Below are positions 33,778 through 43,013 of a DNA stretch of 64,000 nt, piece by piece. Source of the DNA: CAZSDW01 sp964605705 (GTDB lineage: Bacteria; Fidelibacterota; UBA2242); assembly GCA_964605705.1 (NCBI GenBank), contig CAZSDW010000012.1:16254-80253 (forward strand), in the 5' to 3' direction. Below the pieces are notes generated by a model. The model was not told the origin of the DNA, did not search any database, and was given only the letters and a program-made list of their open reading frames with translations. Both the position numbers and the translations under genes were made by a program. Position 1 is the stretch's first letter. Each line of letters begins with the position of its first letter.

Positions 33778-35004
33778 TCAAACTCCCAATTTACGAATGG
33801 CGTCCATCATAATTTTCAATGTAACTGCACTTATTGTTGACCATTCTGCTGGTGTATTGTTTTTAAATTTTATTCGAATCAACGAGAAGTCCGACGCAAG
33901 CACTGCGGACACCTGCTCAGATTCAAAGTATAATTCATCACCGACGACTTCCAGCGATTGAAGCCCGCCGTCATATTTATAAAGCACTTTTTGATTTTGT
34001 AAGAAATAGCCCTGTTTCAGATTCTGAAAACTCTTTTCCGTCAGCGCGATTTTCGGTTTGTCTTTATACGGCGCTCCGCTGGTGGGACAAAAGGTGGCGC
34101 AATTGCCGCATTCATTGCAAAAATCCTCAATATTCAAAACCTGATATTGCTGGGTAATTTCAAAGATTCCGTCATCTGCAATTTTCAGTTGGCCATTTTC
34201 CCGGGTTACTTTTTGGACAGCGGCCTTGAATGGTTTGACGGCGTACCCGACATTCGCCCGGTTAGGACAGACTGTTATGCAAATATCACAGAGCTGATCG
34301 CAAAACAGGCAGCGGCTTGACTCTTCCACAGCCTCGGCTTCCGTCAATGCCAATTCTACCAGGCTGAAATAATCCCTTTCAGATTGCGGCGTTTGATCGG
34401 TATGCACACCCGGTACGATCCGCGCCCGCTTCTGGTGGAGTTCCTCGCGGCTGAGTCCTTTATCCACGGCTTGCAGCGGCGAAATGTGTTGACTAAGGCC
34501 GGATTTCAGGATAATGGTCTCCGCTGTTTTGCGCCCGTCGGCGATAGCACTGATTACCGTGGAAGCACCCCGAAAAGCATCGCCGCCAATGAAAACATTT
34601 TTCAGGGCAATTTCCCGGGTTTGCTCATCTGAAATTTTTAGCAATTTTTTGTCAATAAAATCAATCACCCGCTCCTGTCCAAAGGCTGGAATAATCGTAT
34701 CCGCGGAAATGTCAAATTCACTTCCGTCGATTTTCTCAGGTCGCGGTCGTCCGCTTTTGTCCGGCTCTCCGAGTTTCATTCGGTAGCAGGTCAGGGATGT
34801 TACTCTGCCATCTTTGGAATTTATCCGTGCCGGTGCTGCCAGTTCAACCAGCTCAATGCCTTCTTCAAAAGCCGCCTGAACCTCATCCTTGTCAGCTGGC
34901 ATTTCCCGGCGAGTCCGGCGATAAACGATCGTCACTTTGCCATTTTCAGGTACAAAGCGTTTCGCAGTGCGCGCCGCATCCATCGCTGTATTCCCGCCAC
35001 CCAG
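33778..35004 (-). CDS. ygfK: YgfK-like oxidoreductase, C-terminal part (5' side lost in assembly gap)
   Basis: The in-frame sequence resumes after the N-run with LGGGNTAMDAARTAKRF, the second dinucleotide-binding motif of glutamate-synthase-small-subunit-like (GltD/NfnB) enzymes. 408 residues follow to the stop. Later motifs are NVFIGGDAFRGASTVISAI (FAD contact), CLFCDQLCDICITVCPN and CNECGNCATFCP (Fe-S clusters). It is one gene with 35105-36647. YgfK is a conserved but biochemically obscure member of purine clusters, probably passing electrons between NAD(P)H or ferredoxin and an intermediate. The ygeY start follows closely. Confidence 0.83.
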   Translation of the reverse strand: MGGGNTAMDAARTAKRFVPENGKVTIVYRRTRREMPADKDEVQAAFEEGIELVELAAPARINSKDGRVTSLTCYRMKLGEPDKSGRPRPEKIDGSEFDISADTIIPAFGQERVIDFIDKKLLKISDEQTREIALKNVFIGGDAFRGASTVISAIADGRKTAETIILKSGLSQHISPLQAVDKGLSREELHQKRARIVPGVHTDQTPQSERDYFSLVELALTEAEAVEESSRCLFCDQLCDICITVCPNRANVGYAVKPFKAAVQKVTRENGQLKIADDGIFEITQQYQVLNIEDFCNECGNCATFCPTSGAPYKDKPKIALTEKSFQNLKQGYFLQNQKVLYKYDGGLQSLEVVGDELYFESEQVSAVLASDFSLIRIKFKNNTPAEWSTISAVTLKIMMDAIRKLGV

Positions 35005-35104
35005 NNNNNNNNNNNNNNNNNNNNNNNNNNNNNNNNNNNNNNNNNNNNNNNNNNNNNNNNNNNNNNNNNNNNNNNNNNNNNNNNNNNNNNNNNNNNNNNN
35101 NNNN
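35005..35104. other. Assembly gap of 100 N inside ygfK
   Basis: Exactly 100 N suggests a placeholder for a gap of unknown length. Reading straight across changes frame, so the true gap is not 100 bp. Family comparison suggests roughly 100 to 170 missing residues covering the first Rossmann (FAD) motif. Confidence 0.95.
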
Positions 35105-36647
35105 CCTGCAGTTCGTGAAACGGAACGTTTTCCGCCACAAAGCGCTTCACTTCCCGGATCAATAATGAACTGTCATAATTGATCCGGGTGCATTTCGTCT
35201 GACATATATGATCGCACACCATGCCTGTTACGGACGGAAAAGGATTGGTTTTCAAAATCGTGTCAAAAGCTTTCAACAAATTGCCGTTAGCGGTCCAGTA
35301 CATATAATCGGGAATCTGCTGGTTGGACGGACAGGTGGCAACACAGGGCGCTGCAATACAGTCAAATTCTGTTAATTCGCGATCGGTTTTGATATCCGTC
35401 CAGGCTGCGTGATACACCGGGTTTTCGGCGACATGATCAGCATATTTATTAAAATAATTGGCAGCTGACTGTTTATTGTTAGTAATCGGTTTTTTAATAT
35501 TTTCGAGGTATTGTCCCAACCGGGCATAGCCGCCGGGTTTTAACAGATCCGAGCAGACGGTCACCGGATTCAAGCCACAAGCCAGTACGTCGGCAACATT
35601 CAGCGCATTCACACCCGCACAAAAGGAAATCGGCAGATCGGGAAAGTCATTTCGCACCTTCCGCGCCACATTGATGCTGACGGGATGCAGCGCCTTACCG
35701 CTCATATACATGGCTGCATCGCTGAAAATCCGTTTGTGATTCAACGCTTCCAGTGTGTTTGTCAGTTTGACGCCAAAGAAAACACCTTTCTGCTCGGCGG
35801 TCTTCCGCAGTGACTGGATCACTTTCACCGCCGCCGGATAGCTGATGTCATGCTCGAAAGCCACATCAGGCACTTTCGTATCATAACCAAGTTTATTGAG
35901 AATTTCATTAATGTTCTCCTTACCCAGCAGCGTCGGATTCAGCTTAACGAAAATATGCAGTCCCTTTTCCTCAATAAGGTATTTACCGATTTTCTCAATT
36001 TCATCGGGGGGACAACCATGCATCGTGGACAGGGTGATATTATTGGAAATTTGATCCGGAATTTTAATCTCGTCAATTGCCGGATAAAGATCGTGAATTT
36101 TGTCGATCAGCGTCTTCTTTTCCGCGCTACAGTCCGCCATTTTATCGAAAAACCACTGCACATTGTCTTTCAGGATTCCGGCCATGTCGTAACCGACACT
36201 CATGTTGAAAATCGTGCCAAGTTCGCCCTTCCAACCGAATTTATGCCGCAGAAGGTGAATGACAATCCAGGCTTTCAAATATTCCTGATAGGATTCCTCG
36301 ATTTTCAGTTCCTGCGACCACTCGCAGTTATAACCCTCATCCTGAATATCGATGCAGGGCTTGGAAACCTCGATTTCGTCCAGGGTTTGGACGGTTTTCA
36401 GTTCGATGTAGCGCGCACCGCAGAGCCAGGCGCTGATGATATTCTGCGCCATTTGGGTATGGGGACCGGCAGCCACACCGATTGGCGTTTCCAATTTTTG
36501 CCCAAACATTGATGTTTTAAAAACATCATTGGGTTTTGGCGTAAAAAACTGGCTTTTGTAAATTCCAAAAATGCTTCCATTCTCTTCGGATTTCAGAATT
36601 TGCGACAGTAGTTGTCGCAGCGATATGGTAGAAAATCGATCACTCAT
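35105..36647 (-). CDS. ygfK: YgfK-like oxidoreductase, N-terminal part (3' side lost in assembly gap)
   Basis: 514 residues from ATG 36647 to the gap. The first 380 or so residues form a dihydroorotate-dehydrogenase-like TIM barrel (FGQKLETPIGVAAGPHTQMA, TLSTMHGCPPDEIEKIG, CAGVNALNVADVLACGL, VTVCSDLLKPGGYARL). They are followed by the N-terminal Fe-S helical domain of GltD-type proteins (APCVATCPSNQQIPDY and CDHICQTKCTR). This domain order is that of YgfK. The gene overlaps ssnA by 8 bp. Any automatic call that reads across the N-run yields a false C-terminus here. Confidence 0.85.
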
Positions 36648-37920
36648 AATAATTCTTGTGTAGCTTTCTGACTGCTTTTTGAACGTTTTGAATTATATCC
36701 GGTTCGTTGAGGGTTTGCATCTTACCGTCCTTGTATAGAATAATGCCATCCGCAATGGTCATATACATCGGTTGTCCCTGAACGCCGAATATCAGATGAT
36801 AAAACAGATTGTCCAGATTAATTTCCGTCACCGGAATGTAGTTCGTTATCGCCAGATCGGCACGCTTCCCTTCCGCCAATCTGCCTGCATCGGGAAAATA
36901 GCGCTCGATCAACTCTGCCGGTTTGCGAAACTGAATCTCCAGCGGATGATCGATTTTTCCGTTACGCTGCAGAAAATGAGAACGCATCGTGCCGAGAATA
37001 TTGCCTGTCATACCGTCGGTACCCAAAATATATTTTTGGATTTTTTCCGTATTCATTGTGCCGACATTATTGTTGGCATTGGACTCTGGATTGGAAATCA
37101 CCACCGGTTGAATTTGCCGAATCAGGTCATAATCCTTCTCCGACAGATGAATGCAATGCGCCAGGAATGAATCCTTCCTCAGCAAGCCGAATTTGTTCAG
37201 GCGATCCACCGGTCCGGCATAGCCATGATCGACACAATACTGAAAATCTGCCCGATCCTCGCCACAATGAATGTGAACCGGCATTTCTGGGGGTTTCTGT
37301 TTCTGGATTTTTGCCAGCGTACTTTCACTCAATGTAAAATTCGCATGCAGGCCCAGCAATCCCTGAATGTGTGTGTCCTCACGGTGATTTTCCCAGAAAT
37401 TGATGTTTTCAGTTAATTGAGATTCAACCGATTTTTCACCCATTCGGTCGGAAATTTCATAACAAAGCAAACCTTTGACACCAATTTCTTTAAATGCTTT
37501 TTCAATTATTTCGAGACTGCCTCCCACCGCATTCATAGAGGCATGATGATCGAAAATCGTGGTCACACCGTATTTTACCGATTGAATCAAGCCATGAATT
37601 GCTGAATAATAAATGGATTCTTCGTCCAGCGTTTGATCCAGATGCCACCAGAGATTTTCGAGGATCAGATTGAAGTTTGTCGTTGGTCCAATAGGCGCGA
37701 GACCAGTTGCCAGCGCCGAATAGAGATGGTGATGGGGATTCAGCAGCCCCGGCAGGACGAGCCGTCCCTGAAGATCGATGGTTTTGATACCCTGATTTTG
37801 AATTTCACTAGATTTACCGATTGTCTTGATTCGATCATTCTCAATTTCGACCGCACCGTTTTCAATCAGAAACGAGAAACCATCGGTGATAGTAGCATTC
37901 GTGAGTATGTATTTCGACAT
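36640..37920 (-). CDS. ssnA: SsnA-like aminohydrolase
   Basis: A 426-residue amidohydrolase. LLNPHHHLYSALATG gives the first metal-binding histidines, PVHIHCGEDRAD and FLAHCIHLSEKD further ligands, and ILGTDGMTGN the catalytic Asp. NPESNANNNVG and the tail GADLAI-like segment KRADLAITNY match the SsnA group, which accompanies ygfK and xdhD in purine clusters. A chlorohydrolase/deaminase-type C-N cleavage is expected; the substrate is not established. It is 2 bp from the dihydropyrimidinase-like gene. Confidence 0.83.
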   Translation of the reverse strand: MSKYILTNATITDGFSFLIENGAVEIENDRIKTIGKSSEIQNQGIKTIDLQGRLVLPGLLNPHHHLYSALATGLAPIGPTTNFNLILENLWWHLDQTLDEESIYYSAIHGLIQSVKYGVTTIFDHHASMNAVGGSLEIIEKAFKEIGVKGLLCYEISDRMGEKSVESQLTENINFWENHREDTHIQGLLGLHANFTLSESTLAKIQKQKPPEMPVHIHCGEDRADFQYCVDHGYAGPVDRLNKFGLLRKDSFLAHCIHLSEKDYDLIRQIQPVVISNPESNANNNVGTMNTEKIQKYILGTDGMTGNILGTMRSHFLQRNGKIDHPLEIQFRKPAELIERYFPDAGRLAEGKRADLAITNYIPVTEINLDNLFYHLIFGVQGQPMYMTIADGIILYKDGKMQTLNEPDIIQNVQKAVRKLHKNYYE

Positions 37921-37922
37921 TA

Positions 37923-39266
37923 TTATCCTTTATCACCTTTTAGAAAGTGCCCAAAACCGGGTTCTGCGCAAATACCTTTTTGGGAATCAAAAACTAATTC
38001 TCCCCGTACGATTGTCTTCACAACTTTTCCCTGAAATTGCATTCCTTCGAACGGAGTGATTTTCCCTTTTGATAAAAATTTCCATCCCTGCACGATCCAA
38101 CTCTGATTTGGATCAACCAGCACCAGGTCGGCATCTTTTCCAATTTCAATGGAGCCTTTGTGGTTATACAAACCATATCGCCTGGCTGCATTTTCCGAGA
38201 TTATTTTTAAAAAACGATCAAGGTCAATTTTACGTTTAATAAAGCCTTCAGAATACAGATATAGAAACAACGTTCCGGTTCCCGGAATGCCGGAATAATC
38301 CGCCCAGGCGGAGCCGGTATTCTTCTGGCTTGCCGGTGCCGGTGCATGATCGGATGCCGCGAAATCCAGCGTTCCGTCAATCAATGCCTGCCATAATCCC
38401 TCAGCATTTCCGGGATTTTTCACCACCGGAGCAGTTTTTAGGGCGCCGCCGATGCGCTCGAGATCATCAAATGAAAATTCCAGGTAATGGGGCGCTGTTT
38501 CACCTGTAATATATTTCTTACCAGATAATAATCTTGCCGCGCCGGCAGTTCCGATGTGGACGATATGCAGGTCAGCTCCGACTTCCTCTACAATGTCAAC
38601 CGCTTGCCTGACGGCAATTATCTCAGCCATTTCAGGTCGGGAACGATAATAATTTTGCCAATCGGAGCCTTTTAATCTTTCTACCTTTTCCGCAGCGGTC
38701 ACGGTATCGCAATCTTCGGCGTGCAGTAAAACCGGTCGATGTAATTCTTTCGCAACTTCTAAAACCTTTTGAAATTGATTAAAATTCAATCGAGTAAAGC
38801 TCTCCATTCCCGAAATGAAATAGGTCTTAAAGCCCAGCACATGCGGAGCCAATTCGGTCATATCCTTCTGGAAATCCTTATCAAAGCACTGCCCGGACAC
38901 ACCACCGAAAAAACCGAAATCGACGACTGATTTTTTACTGACAATATCCAGTTTATGTTTCAGGTTTTTGAGATTCGTCATCGGTGGAATTGATGTACAG
39001 GGCATATCGATCACGGTCGTGACACCACCGGAAGCAGCGGCGCAACTGCCATGATAAAAGTCTTCCCGATCAGTGTAACCGGGTTCATTGAAATGAACAT
39101 GCGGATCAATCGCGCCGGGAAAAATTAACAGTCCATCGACATCCAGCGTGGAATCACTGGCTAAATTACTGCCGATTTCGACTATCTTTCCCTGCTCTAT
39201 ATTGAGATCACGAGTGTGAAATTTTCTTTCACCGGAAAAGGCAATATTGCCATTTTTTATGACCAA
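37923..39266 (-). CDS. Dihydropyrimidinase/allantoinase-like cyclic amidohydrolase (HyuA type)
   Basis: A 447-residue metal-dependent cyclic amidase. PGAIDPHVHFNEPGYTDRED has the HxH metal ligands, GFKTYFISG the carbamylated lysine, and VLLHAEDCD, LHIVHIGTAGA and AASDHAPAP further ligands. The AEPGYTDRED-like motif is common to allantoinase and dihydroorotase. It would open a hydantoin or similar ring formed from purine. It is the counterpart of HyuA (YgeZ) in the E. coli cluster. Its start overlaps the set 2 Mo subunit by 10 bp. Confidence 0.83.
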   Translation of the reverse strand: MVIKNGNIAFSGERKFHTRDLNIEQGKIVEIGSNLASDSTLDVDGLLIFPGAIDPHVHFNEPGYTDREDFYHGSCAAASGGVTTVIDMPCTSIPPMTNLKNLKHKLDIVSKKSVVDFGFFGGVSGQCFDKDFQKDMTELAPHVLGFKTYFISGMESFTRLNFNQFQKVLEVAKELHRPVLLHAEDCDTVTAAEKVERLKGSDWQNYYRSRPEMAEIIAVRQAVDIVEEVGADLHIVHIGTAGAARLLSGKKYITGETAPHYLEFSFDDLERIGGALKTAPVVKNPGNAEGLWQALIDGTLDFAASDHAPAPASQKNTGSAWADYSGIPGTGTLFLYLYSEGFIKRKIDLDRFLKIISENAARRYGLYNHKGSIEIGKDADLVLVDPNQSWIVQGWKFLSKGKITPFEGMQFQGKVVKTIVRGELVFDSQKGICAEPGFGHFLKGDKG

Positions 39267-41587
39267 GATTTTCTCGTTCGCTCCATTTCTCGATAAACTC
39301 TCTGCGATGTAAATGGCGCCTGGTAGAGTCTCACACCCACTGCATCGTAGATCGCATTGGCAATCGCCGGCATCGGTCCATTGATCCCAATTTCACCAAC
39401 CGATTTTGCACCAAACGGTCCCGACGGTTCATGAGAATTCACAACAATTGTCTTGATTTCCGGCAGATCTGCCGCAGTCCAGATTTTATAATCCCGGAAA
39501 TGTTTGGTTAAAAGATTTCCATTTGCCGAAAATTTGTACTCTTCGGTCAGTGCATAGCAAATTCCATTGACTGCAGCGCCATCTATCTGACCTTCCGCCA
39601 GTTTTGGATTAATTGCCTGTCCGCAATCCACAGCTGAGACAAATTTTAACAGTCGTACCTGACCGGTTCGAACGTCCACCTCAACCTCAGCAAACTGGGC
39701 AATGAACGGCGGAGGTGATTGTTCCACAACATTCGATGCACTTGCCTGAATCTGAAATTGGTTCTCGGTGTAAAGCGTATAGATCGCCACATCGGAAAGA
39801 GTAATACTTTTTTTGTTCTTAAGATCGTTTACCCGACTGTCTGCCAATTCCAGATTGCTCTTATCGACTGCCATCATTTCAGCCGCCACATCCAGAATCT
39901 GTTCCCGTACCTTTTCAGCACACTTCTTTACAGCTCCACCAGAGATATACGTTGTGGATGAGGCGTAAGCACCCACATCAAAAGGCGTCTGGTCAGTATC
40001 GGAAGACAATACAATTATTTTATCCAATTCGACACCTAGCACTTCTGCCGCGATCTGTGCCAGAATGGTATCGGATCCTGTCCCAATATCCGTGGCGCCA
40101 ATGTCCAGATTAAAAGAACCATCATCATTCATTTTCATGTAGGCGGCTGCCATATCGACCAGCGGAATTCCTGATCCCTGCATCGCAACACACAGTCCGA
40201 CACCATGAACCTTATCACCATTCGTTATCTTTTTATCACGTTTATCGTACCAACCGATTTCCCGGGCGCCAAGATCAATACACTCGTCAAGTTTGCAGGA
40301 ATTAACATACTGGGTAACACCTTCCTTGCCTTCACCCAATGCCTTGAAAACCTGAGAAGTTTCACCAATCTGGATATGGTTTTTCTTAATGAAATCCAGC
40401 AAGTCCACATCCAATTTCCTGGCAATCATATCCAACTGCTGGTTCAGGGCAAAATACCCCTGAGTAGCGCCATAACCGCGATAAGCGCCGCCCACCGGCA
40501 GGTTCGTATATACCGATCTCCCAATAAAGTGCATATTATCAATTTTATTAAATAATGGCAATACCTTGGCGCCACAATTCGACAATACCGTCAGGGCATG
40601 GGTCCCGTATGCGCCGGAATTGAGCAGCGAATCCATCTCCAGAAACGTAATTTCGCCGTTCATTTTCACGCCGGTTCGTAGTCGGGTGCGAACCGGATGA
40701 CGGGTCCGGCTGTTCTGAAATACTTCCTTACGGGATAGCACAATTTTCGCCGGACATTTATGCTTGATAGTCACCAAAGCCACCAAAGGTTCGAGAAACA
40801 CTTCCTGTTTACCACCAAATCCGCCACCGATTCTGGGTTTTATCACCCGGATTTTTGACAATGGAAATTCACAGACTTTTGAAACGATCCGCCGGACATG
40901 GAAGGGCACTTGCGTCGTTGAAACAACGACCAATCTGCCCATCTCATCATAAAAGGATATAGCAGCATGGGGCTCTTGAGCGCAGTGCGATCCATAATGG
41001 GCATGATAGGTCTGATCGATAATAAAATCTGCCACGGCTTCACCTTTATGCAAATCACCAAAACTGATTTCCACTTCAGCTGCCAGATTCTTTGTCGGGT
41101 CGTATTTCACTCCGATCGGCGTAAAACGGTCATCTCCATGCAATTGCGGAGCCCCATCCATCATCGATTTCTCAGGATCGAAGAGCGGTTCAAGAATTTT
41201 GTATTCCACCTGAATTAAATTCAATGCGGCGGCGGCAATTTCCCGGCTTTCAGCCGCCACCATCGCTACTCGATCGCCGACAAAGCGCATCTTGGTATCA
41301 AAAAGCACCGTATCATAGGGCGATGGTTCCGGGAATCCCTGCCCGGCTGTTGTGTGCAGAATCGGTTTGACATTTTTATAATGAAAAACATCCACTACTC
41401 CCGGCAGTGACCTGGCGGCGGAATCATCGATGCTTACTATCTCCGTATGGGCATGCGGCGAATACAGAATAGCCAGGTACAGCGGATCTTCCAATTCAAA
41501 ATCATCGACGAATTTGCTCGCGCCCGTCGCCAGTGAAAGCGAATCGATTTTCTTTTCGGATTTGCCAATAATCGTATAATTATTCAT
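39257..41587 (-). CDS. Molybdenum hydroxylase molybdopterin-binding subunit (set 2), XdhD-like
   Basis: A Mo-binding subunit of about 776 residues, larger than set 1. SLATGASKFVDDFELEDPL begins the hammerhead domain, followed by GGGFGGKQEVFLEP, GGAYRGYGATQG, ATDIGTGSDTILAQI and PFGAKSVGEIGINGPMP, with the catalytic glutamate present. It pairs with the 2Fe-2S and FAD genes immediately upstream. Start ATG 41587 is chosen over in-frame ATG 41599, which lies only one base after its SD-like sequence; both are possible. It likely hydroxylates a purine or related heterocycle at another position than set 1, an inference from the duplicate enzymes. Confidence 0.85.
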   Translation of the reverse strand: MNNYTIIGKSEKKIDSLSLATGASKFVDDFELEDPLYLAILYSPHAHTEIVSIDDSAARSLPGVVDVFHYKNVKPILHTTAGQGFPEPSPYDTVLFDTKMRFVGDRVAMVAAESREIAAAALNLIQVEYKILEPLFDPEKSMMDGAPQLHGDDRFTPIGVKYDPTKNLAAEVEISFGDLHKGEAVADFIIDQTYHAHYGSHCAQEPHAAISFYDEMGRLVVVSTTQVPFHVRRIVSKVCEFPLSKIRVIKPRIGGGFGGKQEVFLEPLVALVTIKHKCPAKIVLSRKEVFQNSRTRHPVRTRLRTGVKMNGEITFLEMDSLLNSGAYGTHALTVLSNCGAKVLPLFNKIDNMHFIGRSVYTNLPVGGAYRGYGATQGYFALNQQLDMIARKLDVDLLDFIKKNHIQIGETSQVFKALGEGKEGVTQYVNSCKLDECIDLGAREIGWYDKRDKKITNGDKVHGVGLCVAMQGSGIPLVDMAAAYMKMNDDGSFNLDIGATDIGTGSDTILAQIAAEVLGVELDKIIVLSSDTDQTPFDVGAYASSTTYISGGAVKKCAEKVREQILDVAAEMMAVDKSNLELADSRVNDLKNKKSITLSDVAIYTLYTENQFQIQASASNVVEQSPPPFIAQFAEVEVDVRTGQVRLLKFVSAVDCGQAINPKLAEGQIDGAAVNGICYALTEEYKFSANGNLLTKHFRDYKIWTAADLPEIKTIVVNSHEPSGPFGAKSVGEIGINGPMPAIANAIYDAVGVRLYQAPFTSQRVYREMERTRKSWS

Positions 41588-42059
41588 GATAACCGCCATT
41601 CACCTGTAACCGTTCAGCCGCAAGTTTGACGGCTTCGATGATCTTCACATAGCCGGTGCAACGGCAGAGATTGCCGTCGAGAGCACTCTTAATTTCTGCC
41701 TCCGTTGGGTTTGGATTATTCTGCAGGAGAGAATAGGTTGCCAGAACCATTCCCGGTGTACAAAAACCGCACTGAACGGCGCCGGCTTCGACAAACGCTT
41801 CCTGAATGACATGCGGCTGGTGCAGGCTGCCAATTCCTTTGACGGTTTTAATATCTTTTCCAACCGCCGATGCAGTAAATACCTGACATGAATTAACTGG
41901 TTTACCATCGAGTAAAATCAGACAGGCGCCGCATTCGCCTTCCATACAGCCGTTTTTTACTTCTGTATAGCCATTATTTCTAAGAGAAATCAGGAGCCGC
42001 TCATCAGCCTGAAATTCAAACTGGCATTTTTTTCCGTTGACTGTAAAATTTCCCCGCAT
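41580..42059 (-). CDS. Molybdenum hydroxylase 2Fe-2S subunit (set 2)
   Basis: A 159-residue subunit with GCMEGECGACLILLDGK and NSCQVFTA (first cluster) and QCGFCTPGMVLA and GNLCRCTGYVK (second cluster). All eight cysteines are present. It is parallel to, but distinct from, the set 1 subunit. It ends within the start region of the Mo subunit gene and begins 2 bp after the FAD gene stop. Confidence 0.9.
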   Translation of the reverse strand: MRGNFTVNGKKCQFEFQADERLLISLRNNGYTEVKNGCMEGECGACLILLDGKPVNSCQVFTASAVGKDIKTVKGIGSLHQPHVIQEAFVEAGAVQCGFCTPGMVLATYSLLQNNPNPTEAEIKSALDGNLCRCTGYVKIIEAVKLAAERLQVNGGYHE

Positions 42060-42060
42060 A

Positions 42061-42870
42061 CTATGACCTCACCATCTGCTGAATCATCCGACCAAGTTCA
42101 ATACCGGCTTTGATACTGGTGTAGGCGGGATCATCGATCCGACTGCCGGTGAATTTTAAACTTACCCGTTTTTCAATTTCAGTACCGTCGATGCTGTTAA
42201 TTTGCAGTCCATTCAAATATTCTTCGACTTTTGTAAGTCGTGTATATTTCGTTGCTGTACCAACGGTTATCAGACGACTCTCAACAATTCTGCCTTCCGT
42301 GATTTTTAGCAAAACAGTATGATTAAATATCGGCATATCACTGCTTGTTCGAACCTCCCGATAATGAGCGGAATGCCAATCAGCCAGGGAAAATTTCACG
42401 GCAGTAAACATTGTATTTTGACGAAGTATCTTATCCTTGATATACCGTTCAATTGGAAAATCACCCGGATTCTCGCCAATCAAAGATACCCTGGCATTCA
42501 GAACAATCAACGCTCCTATCAGATCCGACCACGGCGGGAACATCGCAATGCTGCCGCCGACCGTGATCCGGTTTCGCAACGGTGTGTTGGCAGAGTGACG
42601 CAGGCATTTTTCAAGAATATGATCCGGCTTGATTTTACGCATCTCCAACACCACATCCGCATAGGTGCACAAACTGCCAATTTTAATAATATTACCGGAT
42701 CTTTTAATACCCTTTAAAGGCAACTGATATAATTCAATCAGCCCATCAACTCCTGTCAAATTTCGTAATAATAATCCTGTGCCGCCTCCGTGAGGTAGTA
42801 CATTTTTTTGCTGTACCAGGATTTCGGCGTCGGCAAGGGTTTTGGGATAATACCATTTTAATTCTTTCAT
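42061..42870 (-). CDS. Molybdenum hydroxylase FAD-binding subunit (set 2)
   Basis: A 269-residue FAD subunit. NVLPHGGGTGLLLRN replaces the usual AGGT loop and TPLRNRITVGGSIAMFPPWSD is the second FAD motif. It is less typical than the set 1 subunit but has the same architecture. It is the first gene of the minus-strand purine cluster, so the main promoter must lie in the 143 bp before it. A TTGACA (minus strand, 42908-42903) stands about 33 bp upstream of the ATG, but without a good -10 match. Confidence 0.8.
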   Translation of the reverse strand: MKELKWYYPKTLADAEILVQQKNVLPHGGGTGLLLRNLTGVDGLIELYQLPLKGIKRSGNIIKIGSLCTYADVVLEMRKIKPDHILEKCLRHSANTPLRNRITVGGSIAMFPPWSDLIGALIVLNARVSLIGENPGDFPIERYIKDKILRQNTMFTAVKFSLADWHSAHYREVRTSSDMPIFNHTVLLKITEGRIVESRLITVGTATKYTRLTKVEEYLNGLQINSIDGTEIEKRVSLKFTGSRIDDPAYTSIKAGIELGRMIQQMVRS

Positions 42871-42902
42871 AATGCTCAGAATTTCAGTTGAATTTGTGGA
42901 AA

Positions 42903-42908
42903 TGTCAA
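42903..42908 (-). promoter_or_regulatory. Possible -35 element of the purine cluster
   Basis: The minus strand reads CTTGACATT here, a perfect -35 hexamer. The expected -10 position, 17 bases on, reads GAAATT, only three of six. It is the only -35-like hexamer noted in the gap upstream of the first cluster gene. Confidence 0.3.
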
Positions 42909-43013
42909 GATATCATCCGCCCAAGGCTTTTTTTCACGCTTGTACACATTATTGGTTTTTAATATATTCATTGGCAGTTATTTTGATGCAATAATCAATA
43001 AGGAGCAATTTGC

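Noticed and set aside
34932..35004. C-terminal tail of YgfK read through the N-run (WVAGIQRWMRR...)
   Set aside because: It is a wrong-frame reading produced by the 100-N placeholder; the true frame reads LGGGNTAMDAA.
35850..36512. 220-codon open frame opposite ygfK
   Set aside because: Antisense shadow of the YgfK dihydroorotate-dehydrogenase-like domain.
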